Shown: positions 27,252 through 36,902, counted from the first letter of the stretch. The stretch is 64,000 nucleotides of DNA from CAWBBA01 sp963741625 (GCA_963741625.1 CAVUIT010000018.1:124001-188000), one strand, 5' to 3'. The notes: a model not told the origin generated them from the sequence alone. Numbers and translations: made by a program.

Positions 27252-27716
27252 ATGAATAGTGCGACCGCACGTTTTTTTATAATTACGATCCTGTGCATGA
27301 TTATTTCCGTGGCGGTATGCGCCGCCGCTGTTGCCAAGGTCCCGGAAGGCTACAGGGACATCAAACTCGGCATGAACAAAAGCCAGGTCCTGAGCCTTTT
27401 GCAGCAGAGTCCGCTCCACTTCACCTACGATGATATGGGGGACGAGGTCGGGGAGATCATTCGCGGGGACGACCTTTTTCGTTATGCCCTGTACCGCTTT
27501 GATGGCGAAGGAATCCTCGTCGAAATAGGCTTGGAAATGCGCGAAATCCTGGGCAGGGAGAGAGTCCTGGAACAGTATAACAGCCAGCACGGCCTCAAGC
27601 TCAGCCCACGGCAGGCCACGGTTGAAGCAGACTTCAGCATTGAAGTGCGCGACAACTGCCTGATAATGAAAAAGGCGCCGGTGAAGGATACACGTTCCGC
27701 AAAAGGGAATTCCTGA
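27252..27716 (+). CDS. Small exported protein, BamE/SmpA-like pattern
   Basis: This 154-residue protein starts with a signal peptide (FFIITILCMIISVAVCAAAVA) and then GYRDIKLGMNKSQVLSLLQQ, which is the loop-helix pattern of SmpA/OmlA/BamE-like domains (GMxxxQVxxLLG). The rest (YALYRFDGEGILVEIGLEM) fits the two beta strands of that fold. There is no lipobox cysteine, so it is probably soluble in the periplasm. GGAGGATTAA precedes the ATG. Function unknown. Confidence 0.6.
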   Translation: MNSATARFFIITILCMIISVAVCAAAVAKVPEGYRDIKLGMNKSQVLSLLQQSPLHFTYDDMGDEVGEIIRGDDLFRYALYRFDGEGILVEIGLEMREILGRERVLEQYNSQHGLKLSPRQATVEADFSIEVRDNCLIMKKAPVKDTRSAKGNS

Positions 27717-28072
27717 CGCACTTGGCAGTCTAATAGGAATTGGCGCATGGAGCGTCCATACCGACGTTCTATGTTATGTTTCCTTATCGAGCCAATGCCG
27801 TCATTTTCTGGGATGTAGTCCTCTCGCGTAAATGCGGAGCCTGGTTACAAAAACTTAATATAGTAAGATGGTTACGGCGACAATCCTGCCGGATCATCAC
27901 GCAATGCAACGCTTTTCGCCGCGCTGTTGCTTGACACAATCTTTCCGCAGTTCTAGATTCCAACCTTCTGAACCGTTCCCCGATCCGTAAGCCTGAGCCT
28001 CAGGGCCGCCGGGATGGACCGCGGTACAAGAACATAGGATATTGGACCGACAAGAAGCTGGGATTTTTTCCC
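27717..28072. other. Gene-free interval
   Basis: I see no gene, hairpin or repeat that can be supported here. Short reading frames on both strands lack ribosome-binding sites and family resemblance. Confidence 0.5.
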
Positions 28073-29551
28073 GTGCCGTCGGGAAGGGAACACACTTTGA
28101 CGACCAAATATAAGCACGCTCTGTGCCTTCATCCATATTTTCGAGACAGCCATTCCGGATCGTTGGGCCTGGCCGTGTTTCCACCCGTTGGTTTGGAATA
28201 TATTGCCGCTTCCCTCAGTCCCCACGTTGAGAAACTCACCTTCTTGGATTTGAGGCTCCCGGACCCGCTTCGGAAACCGGAGAAACTAAAACGCTTCATC
28301 GAGGAAGAAATCGACCTTCTCTGCATAAGCATCAATTGGGAGTACAACTTTCGTGAAGTCTGCGAACTCGTGAATTCCCTCCCGTCTTCCATCACCACTG
28401 TAGTTGGAGGCAAGCAGGCGACCGATTGTGTCGACGAGATCTTCGCGGCCTGCCTGAATGTCGATGTCATAGTACGGGGGGAAGGGGAAGAAAGCGTTGT
28501 AGAGATTGCTCAGGGAAGGGACTACAAGGACATAGGCGGAATATCCTATAGGGATCAGGACAGTGTAGTACACAACAATAACCGCCCCCTTCCCGAGGTG
28601 GACGACTACCGTTACCCGGATCGCGGCCTGCGACGCCAGGATTACCACATGAACGTCGGAGGACTTGCTCTTCGCGGCGAACAGTTCGATATCATTCTCA
28701 CGGCCCGGGGCTGCCCTTACAACTGCAAATTCTGCACGTTCAATTTGAATCCCTTGGGCCAGAAACGAAATTACTCTGCTCGTTCAATAGATTCCGTCAT
28801 GGAGGAAATCAGGCAGGTTTCCGCGGGGATGATACTTATCGCGGATGAAAACTTTTTCGTGAACCCGCAACGTGCCAAGAGGATATGCGAACGGATCATC
28901 GCGGAGGGAATAAAGAAGAGATTTATCGTTCAGGCCAGGATAGAAATATTTGAACATCCTGACGTCCTTGAAGCGGCGGCCCGCGCGGGGATAAAGGCGT
29001 TGCTCCTGGGGATCGAATCGCCGCAGGATCGTATTCTGGAACAGCTCAATAAAGGATTCGACACAGCGAAAGTAAGGCAAGCCTTCGAGACCTTCAGCCG
29101 GTTCCCGTTTTACTATCATGGGTACTTCATCTACGGGAACGTGACCGAAACCGAAGACGAAATGATGCAGATCCCAGTCTTTGCAAAAGAGTTGGGACTC
29201 GACTCCATCACCTACCAAAAACTGCGTATTGAGAAGTATTCGCCGCTTAAGGAACTGGTGGAAGCTACGCCCGGATACTACATAGGCGATGATTCGATTG
29301 TCTATTCCGAGTCTCTCGGACGCCCGGGCTTGAAACGAATCAGTAAGCAGATAACGCGAAAGTTCTATTCGCCGATGCAGTTGTTGCGGCTCGCGAGGAA
29401 GCTTGTCCGCATCGGCTTCCTGGATTTGAGGCTCTTGCCCGCTTTCGCTTTGAGCGTACCGATTGTCCTTGGCAACGCGCTGGGTCGCAAGGTTTCTAAG
29501 AAGGCGCAAAGGTCGCGTTTATGGAGACGTGTGGCCGGGGCCAAAGCCTGA
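28073..29551 (+). CDS. B12-binding-type radical SAM protein
   Basis: The 492-residue protein has an N-terminal cobalamin-binding-like region (FPPVGLEYIAASLSPHVEKL to about residue 140, with TTVVGGKQATD) and a radical-SAM core with ARGCPYNCKFCTFN carrying the cluster cysteines; ILIADENFFVNPQRAKRICE and KALLLGIESPQDRILEQLNK are typical of the COG1032 family. There is a C-terminal extension of about 110 residues with a hydrophobic stretch (LRLLPAFALSVPIVLGNAL). GTG at 28073 has no good site; a TTG at 28097 behind AAGGGA is an alternative. Substrate unknown; relatives act in hopanoid, lipid or tetrapyrrole modification. Confidence 0.82.
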   Translation: MPSGREHTLTTKYKHALCLHPYFRDSHSGSLGLAVFPPVGLEYIAASLSPHVEKLTFLDLRLPDPLRKPEKLKRFIEEEIDLLCISINWEYNFREVCELVNSLPSSITTVVGGKQATDCVDEIFAACLNVDVIVRGEGEESVVEIAQGRDYKDIGGISYRDQDSVVHNNNRPLPEVDDYRYPDRGLRRQDYHMNVGGLALRGEQFDIILTARGCPYNCKFCTFNLNPLGQKRNYSARSIDSVMEEIRQVSAGMILIADENFFVNPQRAKRICERIIAEGIKKRFIVQARIEIFEHPDVLEAAARAGIKALLLGIESPQDRILEQLNKGFDTAKVRQAFETFSRFPFYYHGYFIYGNVTETEDEMMQIPVFAKELGLDSITYQKLRIEKYSPLKELVEATPGYYIGDDSIVYSESLGRPGLKRISKQITRKFYSPMQLLRLARKLVRIGFLDLRLLPAFALSVPIVLGNALGRKVSKKAQRSRLWRRVAGAKA

Positions 29552-29731
29552 AGGCTGGCCTTTACCGTGGGCCTAAGATTTGCGGATGAGGCGGGAGCTT
29601 ACTTCGCTCATCAATAGCAATGTCCGACACTCAGAACGATTTGGCGGGGACGGGCATCCGAATCGTGCCGCGACCAGGGGTGGCGTGTCTTTTCTTGCGC
29701 TCACCCCGACCCTCTTTCTGGGAGAGAGGGG

Positions 29732-30094
29732 CTATTCCCGGCTTTCCGGTGCGTTCTCAACTACGGTTCCGATTGCCTCAAGCAAGGGATGAATTTTCGG
29801 GTTATCCGTGAGGATTCGCCTTACCTCACGGTGCTGGTAAATGGTTCCCATGACGATCATGTCGGTGACGGCCCCATTTTCCTCGAAATATGCTTGATGG
29901 CTGATTGCTGCCTCAGCTCCGATGTCGTTATAGACGGTTTTGAGAAACCGGGCTTCCGGACCGGGCACTTGTCGGACCAGAACGTTGATGTGAACAGCCC
30001 GACTTGCCATCATGCGGCTGTTATTTGAGCCCAGGCCCTCTATGGCCGCAGTCGCCTCACGAATGGAATCAAGAACTATCTTGCGGGCATCCAT
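29732..30094 (-). CDS. Conserved-looking hypothetical protein
   Basis: This 120-residue protein begins MDARKIVLDSIREATAAIEG and contains SRAVHINVLVRQVPGPEARF and HREVRRILTDNPKIHPLLEA. The pattern suggests an alpha-beta single domain without signal peptide, cysteines or membrane segments. GAGGAGAAAAAG precedes the ATG. I do not recognise the family. A small hairpin (29710-29715 with 29725-29730, CCCTCT/AGAGGG) lies at its 3' end, in the convergent gap after the radical-SAM gene. Confidence 0.6.
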   Translation of the reverse strand: MDARKIVLDSIREATAAIEGLGSNNSRMMASRAVHINVLVRQVPGPEARFLKTVYNDIGAEAAISHQAYFEENGAVTDMIVMGTIYQHREVRRILTDNPKIHPLLEAIGTVVENAPESRE

Positions 30095-30387
30095 CTTTTT
30101 CTCCTCGAATTTCTCCCGTTACGGCCTGGCAATTCCTGGCGCCCACGCCCCCATGAGCGGATCGTCGGTCGATTGTGCCACAGAAAGCAGATATTCAAAA
30201 CCCGAATGTTGCAAAAAAAACATCTATTCAGAGACGAGTCTGTTCATGTAAAATGTTGTTCGGCGTGCTGTGAGGGCCGAGGGTGTGATGCCTCACTGTT
30301 GTCCCACATTCTTGACCAAATGACTCAGAAAGGGTAATCTAAATATTCAGGACCGGACAGGGAAAAGGTCCGTCTGGAGGTATGTGA

Positions 30388-31578
30388 ATGTCTGAATTCC
30401 AGGTAAACAAAACTTTTGCCGAGATCAACAAAAAGATCAAACAAGGTGAAGCAGTGGTGGTCACGGCAGAGGAGATGATCGGTATCACGAAAGAGTTGGG
30501 ACCCGTAGAAGCAGCGAAAAAAGTGGACGTGGTGACGACCGGCACATTCGGTATAATGTGCTCGTCCGGGGCTTTTCTCAACTTCGGGCACACAAAACCC
30601 AGAATCAGGGCCTCCAAAGTCTATCTCAACAACGTGGAAGCTTATGCAGGCATCGCCGCGGTGGACTGCTATATCGGCGCAACCCAGACGAGAGAAGACG
30701 ATCCCTTGAACAAGGTTTTTCCGGGCCGTTTCAGGTATGGCGGGGGTCACGTGATCGAGGACCTTGTGGCAGGACGTGAGGTGCTGCTTCAAGCGACCTC
30801 CTATGGGACCGATTGCTATCCGAAGCGCTCTTATGAATCTAAAATGACATTAAAAGATTTCCCGGACGCGGTGCTTCTCAATCCCAGAAATGCATACCAG
30901 AACTATAACTGCGCAATAAATCTATCCAAGAAGACCATATATACTTACATGGGTATTCTCAGGCCGGAATGCATGAATGCAAACTATTCGACGTCAGGGC
31001 AATTGAGCCCTCTCCTGAACGACCCGCTCTATAAGACCATAGGGATAGGTACACGGATTTTCCTCGGAGGCGGAATCGGTTACGTAATCGGGGCCGGGAC
31101 ACAGCATACACCTACAGTAAAAAGGTCCGAGAATGGAGTGGTTATGGGCGGAGCGGGCACGCTTTCCGTGCGTGGGGACCTCAAAGGCATGTCCTCAAAG
31201 TTCCTGAGAGGCGCATCCCTAACCGGCTACGGATGCTCGCTGAACGTTGGCATAGGAATCCCCATCCCGATCTTGAATGAGGAAATGGCTCATTTTACGG
31301 CGGTATCGGATGATGAGATATCCGTTCCGGTAGTTGACTACGGAGGGAGTTACCCCGAAGGAGGCGGCGCGGCAATAAGCTATGTCACTTACGGCCAGCT
31401 CAGGAGCGGGGAGATAGCGGTGGATGGACGAAAAATTACCACCGCTCCACTTTCCAGTTATTCTGCGGCCCGTGAGATAGCTACGATTTTGAAGGAATGG
31501 ATCAGCTCAGGAAGTTTCGTGCTCGGCGAACCACAGGAAACTCTACCGTCGGTTCCGTTCAAGGCCTTCGGAAATTAG
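30388..31578 (+). CDS. DUF39 homocysteine biosynthesis protein (HcyS-type)
   Basis: The 396-residue protein matches COG1900/DUF39: TGTFGIMCSSGAFLNFGHTK, RIRASKVYLNNVEAYAG, GTDCYPKRSYESKM with the conserved cysteine, and GIGTRIFLGGGIGYVIGAGT. DUF39 proteins of methanogens and anaerobic bacteria convert aspartate semialdehyde and sulfide to homocysteine together with a NIL-ferredoxin. It lacks CBS domains. TCTGGAGG precedes the ATG; a weak promoter TTGACC at 30312-30317 lies upstream. First gene of a three-gene operon with UPF0280 and NIL-ferredoxin. Confidence 0.92.
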   Translation: MSEFQVNKTFAEINKKIKQGEAVVVTAEEMIGITKELGPVEAAKKVDVVTTGTFGIMCSSGAFLNFGHTKPRIRASKVYLNNVEAYAGIAAVDCYIGATQTREDDPLNKVFPGRFRYGGGHVIEDLVAGREVLLQATSYGTDCYPKRSYESKMTLKDFPDAVLLNPRNAYQNYNCAINLSKKTIYTYMGILRPECMNANYSTSGQLSPLLNDPLYKTIGIGTRIFLGGGIGYVIGAGTQHTPTVKRSENGVVMGGAGTLSVRGDLKGMSSKFLRGASLTGYGCSLNVGIGIPIPILNEEMAHFTAVSDDEISVPVVDYGGSYPEGGGAAISYVTYGQLRSGEIAVDGRKITTAPLSSYSAAREIATILKEWISSGSFVLGEPQETLPSVPFKAFGN

Positions 31579-31607
31579 GTTCGCGAACCTCCAATAAGTT
31601 GAGCCCT

Positions 31608-32405
31608 ATGGCCCATGAAACAGGACGGATCATTTCAGACTGCCCGATGACCCCACTTACCTTATATCAACCGAGAACCTACAGGGACCCGGAAGACACG
31701 GATCGGTTCAAGACCTTCAGGGTTGCGATCGAAACTTCGGACCTGTACGTGAAGGCCCTCTCTTCACTTGAGAAACAGACTGAAGCGCTGATTCGCGAGA
31801 GCAGAGACCAGATCAAGTGGGCCATTGAGCGCCGACCCGATTTTCTCAAGAGTCTCGTTCCTCTGGAAGAAGATCCGAGTGATTCCCCTATCGTCCTCGC
31901 CATGATCAGGGCCGGTCAAAAGGCCGGAACTGGCCCCATGGCCGCGGTAGCGGGCGCGGTGGCGGAATTCGTGGGGAAAGGTCTGTTGCCTTTGTCTCCG
32001 GAGGTCATAATAGAGAACGGCGGGGACATTTTCCTAAAGGTAGATCGCCCGGTCACTATAGGGCTGTTTGCAGGAAATTCGGCTTTCAGCGGGCGCATCG
32101 GAATCAGAATCGAATCGACTCCCATCCCACTGGGGATATGTACATCCTCCGGAACCGTAGGACCGTCGCTCAGTTTAGGCATGGCAGACGCTGCTACGAT
32201 TATCTCCCACGATGTGGCCCTGGCGGACGCGGTGGCTACGGGAGTGGGGAACAGAGTGCATAAACCAGGGGACCTGAAGGGCGCTGTCGAATGGGGCATG
32301 AAAGTGCCTGGGGTAGACGGGGCGCTCGCCATATTGGGCGATAAAATTGCCGCGCTGGGAGATATTGAACTGGTCCCATTACCCGAGTCGAAGACAGGAA
32401 AGTAG
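31608..32405 (+). CDS. UPF0280 (COG2122) protein
   Basis: This 265-residue protein has TGPMAAVAGAVAEFVGKGLL, VIIENGGDIFLKVDRPV and GICTSSGTVGPSLSLGMADAATIISHD, typical of UPF0280, which has an ApbE-like fold. COG2122 proteins were linked genetically to homocysteine synthesis in Methanosarcina together with DUF39 and NIL-ferredoxin (Perona group), and here all three are adjacent. The ATG at 31608 is chosen by position; one at 31647 is also possible. It starts 29 bases after DUF39. Confidence 0.9.
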   Translation: MAHETGRIISDCPMTPLTLYQPRTYRDPEDTDRFKTFRVAIETSDLYVKALSSLEKQTEALIRESRDQIKWAIERRPDFLKSLVPLEEDPSDSPIVLAMIRAGQKAGTGPMAAVAGAVAEFVGKGLLPLSPEVIIENGGDIFLKVDRPVTIGLFAGNSAFSGRIGIRIESTPIPLGICTSSGTVGPSLSLGMADAATIISHDVALADAVATGVGNRVHKPGDLKGAVEWGMKVPGVDGALAILGDKIAALGDIELVPLPESKTGK

Positions 32406-32494
32406 GCGCCGGAGGCCGATCGAATATATTCGTCCCGCTGCGCACAAACGTAGCAGTGGGCCCTAACTGATTGAACAGAAAAAGGGGCGAAACC

Positions 32495-32941
32495 ATGACT
32501 TCGCAAAACGTTCTGCTGATATTCAAATCGGACATTATGTACAAGCCGGTAATCTACAGGCTCGCAAAAGATTTCGACCTCGTCTTCAACATCCTGGAGG
32601 CGAAGATATTGCCGCGCAGAGAAGGTCGCATCCTCTTGGAACTGCGCGGTGAAGACGACCTTATCAAGAAAGGGATAAAGTTTCTCGAAGACCACCGGGT
32701 GGTTGTAGAGTATCTGGCTGATAAGGTGTGGCGCGAAGAAGAACTTTGCGTTCACTGCGGCGCGTGCACCGGCTTGTGCCCAACCGAAGCCCTCAGCGTG
32801 GCAGAGCCTGACAAGAAGACCGCGTTTAACGTGGAAAAGTGCGTGGCCTGCGGTATGTGTGGTCTGGTATGCCCATTTGGGGCCATGAAGGACGTGACGC
32901 TCTTCGATCCGTTTGCAGAAGGGCGCACCGGCTCGGATTGA
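32495..32941 (+). CDS. NIL domain plus two [4Fe-4S] ferredoxin (HcyF-type)
   Basis: The 148-residue protein has an N-terminal NIL (ACT-like) domain (residues about 1-75, KPVIYRLAKDFDLVFNILEA) and two cluster motifs, CVHCGACTGLCP and CVACGMCGLVCP. This is the redox partner of DUF39 in homocysteine formation. The ATG at 32495 follows AAAAAGGGGCG. It closes the operon; a hairpin follows at 32956. Confidence 0.92.
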   Translation: MTSQNVLLIFKSDIMYKPVIYRLAKDFDLVFNILEAKILPRREGRILLELRGEDDLIKKGIKFLEDHRVVVEYLADKVWREEELCVHCGACTGLCPTEALSVAEPDKKTAFNVEKCVACGMCGLVCPFGAMKDVTLFDPFAEGRTGSD

Positions 32942-32955
32942 TTCCTGAATACAAT

Positions 32956-32988
32956 AAGCCCCGACGTCAGCTAGAAACGCCGGGGCTT
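32956..32988 (+). terminator. Hairpin after the homocysteine operon
   Basis: AAGCCCCG (32956-32963) pairs with CGGGGCTT (32981-32988), 15 bases after the stop of the NIL-ferredoxin gene. The stem is strong but no T-run follows, so termination may be partial or Rho-assisted. Confidence 0.5.
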
Positions 32989-33182
32989 CACCAAGAGGAA
33001 AATTTGATGGTAGCTATGTGCCATCGAGACCACAGAGAGGCAAGGACTGTGCCACATCAATGAATCCTCGGCAACGCAGCTATTGATCGGACAAACTGCC
33101 AAGACATCCCGGACGATCCGCTACGTTTTTCCTACATTCCCGTATCATACACCTCAGAGAAGTTACCATAAGGTATGAATAT

Positions 33183-33357
33183 CGGCTATGTTGGCACGGA
33201 TACCAGTTCGCTCTTAAACAGTGAGTATCGGCTGGCAGCAAAACCGGCACTGACCTGGTACCCAGGAGGGTGCCCAGGTCAGTGGCACCCAGCATCCGAC
33301 CAACATAAGTTCCGGGGTGCCACGGATGTGGGCTTTGTCAGATCCGTGCTGGGTTCG
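33183..33357. repeat. Degenerate dispersed repeat, longer copy
   Basis: This gene-free interval shares ordered blocks with 37205-37300: GATACCAGTTCGCTC (33199-33213), TGACCTGG, and GGGCTTTG-CAGATCCGTG (33330 onward). In this copy an inner hairpin (CACTGACCTGG at 33248-33258, CCAGGTCAGTG at 33274-33284) is present that the other copy lacks. It abuts the 3' end of mtaB. Confidence 0.55.
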
Positions 33358-33365
33358 CTCATTGT

Positions 33366-34727
33366 TCATTGTCTGATCGCGAACTCGTATGACATGATCC
33401 CCAGCACCTTTTCATCCACGATCCGCTCCAGGGTAACCGGAAATGCGTGCCCGCGGGGAATGTCGGAGGTCGCCCGCACCTGGACCGGTATGTAGTTGTC
33501 TGTTCTTGTGATAATGAACCCTGTGTCCAGATCAGGCTCGGACTCCGGGACAACGGAAAGAGTCTTGCCCAGGAAGCGTTCATAGAAACGTCGTCGCAGA
33601 GTCTGAGAGAGTGACCTCAGCTCATCTACCCTTCGTCTGGCAACCGTCTCAGGCACTCGGGGTCCGAAGGAGGCCGCGGGAGTGCCGGGCCTGGGGGAAA
33701 ATGGAAACACGTGCAGATACGCTGCTCCAGAATCCTCGATCAGGGTCAAAGTCTTCCTGAATGATTCTTCATCCTCACCAGGGAAACCCACCATTATGTC
33801 CAGGCCCATGCACGTCGCAGGTGCGCTGGTGAAAATGCGATCAATCAAATCTCGGATGAAAGCGGTATCGTAGGGCCTTCCCATGCGGCTAAGTATGTTG
33901 TCATCGCCGCTCTGTAGCGGAATGTGGAAATGCCGGCACACTCCCGGATGACCGGCCGAAAGCTCAATCAGGCGAGGAGTGATCTCCTGAGGTTCTACGG
34001 AACTCAACCTGAACCGCGTGGCCGGGCACTCTTCGAGGAGGCGCTCCAGCAAATCTTCCAGCCCCATCGGAGGCTCAAGGTCTCGGCCGTAACTCCCCAG
34101 ATGGATCCCTGTGAGCACTATCTCCGCGAATCCACGGGCGCCCATGTTGCTTGCGTGAAGCAAGACTTTGTCCGCGGGCAGACTTCTAGAAGGGCCTCTG
34201 GCAGCGGGCACTATGCAGTAAGCGCATGATTGGGAGCACCCATCCTGGACCTTCAAGAAGGCCCTAGATCTGCTCCTCATCCCCGGGGGGCCAAGATCGA
34301 CAAACGTCGTGCAGGCAGAGGAACCGCCATGCTCCTTGCTCCGAGCATTGATGGGCGCTTCACGGATGAACTCGTCAAAGTGGTCCTTCTCAAATGTCCC
34401 GAGCAAAACAGCTCCAGGGGCAACCCTTTCCAAAGAAGGAGCGTTTATCTCGGCCAGGCAGCCGGTTACGATCATTCGCACGCCGGGAAATTTGTCTGCC
34501 AGGCGATTGACCATCCTTCGGGATTTACCTTCCGCCTTCGAGGTCACGCAGCACGTATTCACGACGACGAGATCCGGATCATCGGCCGAAGGGTCAATGT
34601 GATACCCGCGGCTTTCCAGCACACGAGCCATGGCTTCGGCTTCGGCCTGGTTTACTTTGCAACCGAGGACGCGGACCAGGGCCTTTTTTCTCACGCGTAA
34701 CGTTCCTGTTGTTATGGTTTTTGACAT
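33366..34727 (-). CDS. mtaB: tRNA (N6-threonylcarbamoyladenosine-37-C2) methylthiotransferase MtaB
   Basis: MtaB adds a methylthio group to t6A37 in tRNAs. The 453-residue protein has the N-terminal UPF0004 domain with LGCKVNQAEAEAM, NTCCVTSKAEGKSRR and VTGCLAE (three cluster cysteines), the radical-SAM core DGCSQSCAYCIVPAARGPSR, and a C-terminal TRAM-like domain. CKVNQxE rather than CQMNxxD separates MtaB from MiaB and RimO. Length is normal. It is monocistronic and divergent from the selA pair. Confidence 0.94.
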   Translation of the reverse strand: MSKTITTGTLRVRKKALVRVLGCKVNQAEAEAMARVLESRGYHIDPSADDPDLVVVNTCCVTSKAEGKSRRMVNRLADKFPGVRMIVTGCLAEINAPSLERVAPGAVLLGTFEKDHFDEFIREAPINARSKEHGGSSACTTFVDLGPPGMRSRSRAFLKVQDGCSQSCAYCIVPAARGPSRSLPADKVLLHASNMGARGFAEIVLTGIHLGSYGRDLEPPMGLEDLLERLLEECPATRFRLSSVEPQEITPRLIELSAGHPGVCRHFHIPLQSGDDNILSRMGRPYDTAFIRDLIDRIFTSAPATCMGLDIMVGFPGEDEESFRKTLTLIEDSGAAYLHVFPFSPRPGTPAASFGPRVPETVARRRVDELRSLSQTLRRRFYERFLGKTLSVVPESEPDLDTGFIITRTDNYIPVQVRATSDIPRGHAFPVTLERIVDEKVLGIMSYEFAIRQ

Positions 34728-34838
34728 AGATGTTTATCCATGCTATCAATCCACGCATCCAAGGTCAATTCTCCTCAATGCCGGCAGGCCGCGCGGCGGG
34801 ACTCAGGCCTGATTTGACCTCTTACGGAGGAAGTTCAC

Positions 34839-35363
34839 GTGAGATGCACTGACCTGATGAGAGGCTGGATTGTCTGCTTAGCGGTGATTCTGATCTATTC
34901 TTCTGCTTATGCTCAGAAAAAATCCGGAGCTCCGGAGGCACAAGAGCCGACCGCAGTCGAGCAGGCCGACAGGTTCTTTGACATGAAAGTCCCGCAGGGC
35001 TTCGCGTCTGAGGCTGTGGATGAGCCCGGAATCCTCAAGTGGAAGAAAGATTCCGGCGAGATTTACCTTGTGGTCGGAAATCTTTTTACTGCTCCGGGAG
35101 ATACGCTTTTCAAGGCGCTCCGCGAAGCCGCGGATAAGGACAAGAAACTCGAAGAGGTCCGTACTCTCCAAATCAAGAGGGGAAAGGCCTTGTTGTGCAA
35201 AGAAAAGGCCCCGGACGATCCCGGACGGCTCCGAACCTGGCACTTGCTGGTCATAACCAAGAAGAAGATGATCAACGTTGACTTCTCGGCGCCAGCCAGG
35301 GATTTCGATTCATTCATGCCAGCGTTCGAAGGAGCGATAAATTCCTTTAAGCTGAAACCCTAG
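34839..35363 (+). CDS. Exported hypothetical protein upstream of selA
   Basis: This 174-residue protein has a signal peptide (IVCLAVILIYSSAYA) and a mature part with FFDMKVPQGFASEAVDEPGI and AFEGAINSFKLKP, which resembles the small secreted proteins that end in a SFK helix (PsbP-like or DUF1795-like fold). The GTG at 34839 follows CGGAGGAAG; an ATG at 34857 is possible. It ends 21 bases before selA, so the two are likely co-transcribed, but a link to selenium metabolism is not shown. Confidence 0.65.
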   Translation: MRCTDLMRGWIVCLAVILIYSSAYAQKKSGAPEAQEPTAVEQADRFFDMKVPQGFASEAVDEPGILKWKKDSGEIYLVVGNLFTAPGDTLFKALREAADKDKKLEEVRTLQIKRGKALLCKEKAPDDPGRLRTWHLLVITKKKMINVDFSAPARDFDSFMPAFEGAINSFKLKP

Positions 35364-35384
35364 TCCTGACAAGGAAAGTTCCAT

Positions 35385-36815
35385 ATGGGAGAAGATCCCG
35401 CCACAACCCTGTTTCGCTCGATCCCTTCCGTAGACAGCCTCTTGTCTGATCCCTCATTGGCTTCTCTCAGGGAGAGATATTCGGAAGAAATAGTGAAATG
35501 TATGGTGAGGCGCGCCCTGGAGGAACTTCGAGACGAGATCCGACAGGGAAAGGCGTCGAACACGGACTGCTCGGCCTCCGCGCTGGTTCAGCGAACGGCC
35601 AGAATTGCTCGGGAACGGGTAGGGCCGAAACTCTGCACGGTAATAAACGCCACCGGAGTGATTGTTCACACCAACCTCGGACGTTCACCGCTGTCAAAAA
35701 GGGTTATGGAACGAATATCCGAAGCCGCGCTTTCCTATTCCAACTTGGAATACAGCCTTGAAGGCGGCCGGAGAGGAGAGAGAAACGCTCACCTGCGACA
35801 GCTCATGCAGGAACTTACCGGAGCTGAGGCCGCACTTGCAGTCAATAACAATGCGGCTGCCGTGCTGCTGGCGCTGTCCAGTCTGGCTGCGGGGCGTGAG
35901 GTCATAGTTTCCAGGGGTGAACTCATAGAAATTGGCGGCTCCTTCCGGATTCCCGACGTGATGGCTCGATCCGGGGCAATACTGAAGGAGGTCGGCGCGA
36001 CCAATCGGACTCACCCCAAAGACTACGTTGAGGCAATTAGTGCTGATACCGCTCTGATCTTGAAGGTGCACACTAGTAATTATCGGATCGTCGGCTTCAC
36101 CCGCGAAGTCGAGCTAGCGGAACTGGTGGCCATAGGGAAAGAATACGAAATCCCAACGATGATGGACCTCGGTAGCGGCTGCCTGGTGGACTTGTCGCCG
36201 TACGGCCTGGCGGAAGAGATAACCGTCCAGGAGGTCCTTGCCAAAGGTGTGGACGTGGTGAGTTTCAGTGGGGACAAGCTTCTTGGCGGCCCCCAGGCTG
36301 GGATTCTGGCCGGCCGCGTGGATCTCATAGAAAGAATGCGCACAAATCCCCTGGCGCGTGCCCTTCGAATGGACAAGCTTACTCTTGCAGGTCTCGAAGC
36401 CACTCTCGTAGAGTACACGAGGCCGGAGGGGCCGGCCGCTTCCATCCCGACACTGGCCATGATAACCAGGTCCCAGTCGGAGCTTGCGGAATCTGCGGCC
36501 TCGCTTGCCGACGCGATACGTAAGCGCGTTGGGGACCGGGCTGAAGTAAGCATTGAGCCGGGAATCGGCAGAGTAGGGGGCGGAGCGCTGCCGATGGGCG
36601 ACCTACCGGGCCCGCGGGTAGCCATTCATCCCCGTCAAATATCAGCCGCGCGTCTGGAACAAGGGCTCAGATTGGGCAGTCCACCGGTAATCACTCTGGT
36701 TAAAGAAGATGCCGTGCTCATGGACCCTCGAACTCTTCTCGGCGATCAGCCGTCGATGATTCCGGGACTTGTGCAGGAGGCACTCGACCGAGGTATTTCC
36801 GGCAATGATGGGTGA
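35385..36815 (+). CDS. selA: L-seryl-tRNA(Sec) selenium transferase
   Basis: SelA converts Ser-tRNA(Sec) to Sec-tRNA(Sec) with selenophosphate, using PLP. The 476-residue protein has the N-terminal domain (IPSVDSLLSDPSLASLRERY), INATGVIVHTNLGRSPLS, AALAVNNNAAAVLLAL, and the PLP lysine in VSFSGDKLLGGPQAG. Length matches bacterial SelA decamers. GGAAAG precedes the ATG. Together with selB at 48-50 kb this shows that the organism makes selenoproteins; selD and selC are not in the window. Confidence 0.97.
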   Translation: MGEDPATTLFRSIPSVDSLLSDPSLASLRERYSEEIVKCMVRRALEELRDEIRQGKASNTDCSASALVQRTARIARERVGPKLCTVINATGVIVHTNLGRSPLSKRVMERISEAALSYSNLEYSLEGGRRGERNAHLRQLMQELTGAEAALAVNNNAAAVLLALSSLAAGREVIVSRGELIEIGGSFRIPDVMARSGAILKEVGATNRTHPKDYVEAISADTALILKVHTSNYRIVGFTREVELAELVAIGKEYEIPTMMDLGSGCLVDLSPYGLAEEITVQEVLAKGVDVVSFSGDKLLGGPQAGILAGRVDLIERMRTNPLARALRMDKLTLAGLEATLVEYTRPEGPAASIPTLAMITRSQSELAESAASLADAIRKRVGDRAEVSIEPGIGRVGGGALPMGDLPGPRVAIHPRQISAARLEQGLRLGSPPVITLVKEDAVLMDPRTLLGDQPSMIPGLVQEALDRGISGNDG

Positions 36816-36902
36816 AATGAGGGCGGAATTCTGCCTTTCGATTCTCGTGACTCCTGCGAACCCATGAGGCCGAGCGTGCGGGAATTAGTCTCGCATGAGT
36901 AG

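Noticed and set aside
28784..29509. 241-codon minus-strand frame opposite the radical-SAM gene
   Set aside because: Antisense shadow of a well-supported gene; His/Phe/Arg-rich composition is an artefact of the opposite frame.
31916..32755. 279-codon minus-strand frame opposite UPF0280 and NIL-ferredoxin
   Set aside because: Covers two real genes on the other strand and resembles nothing known.
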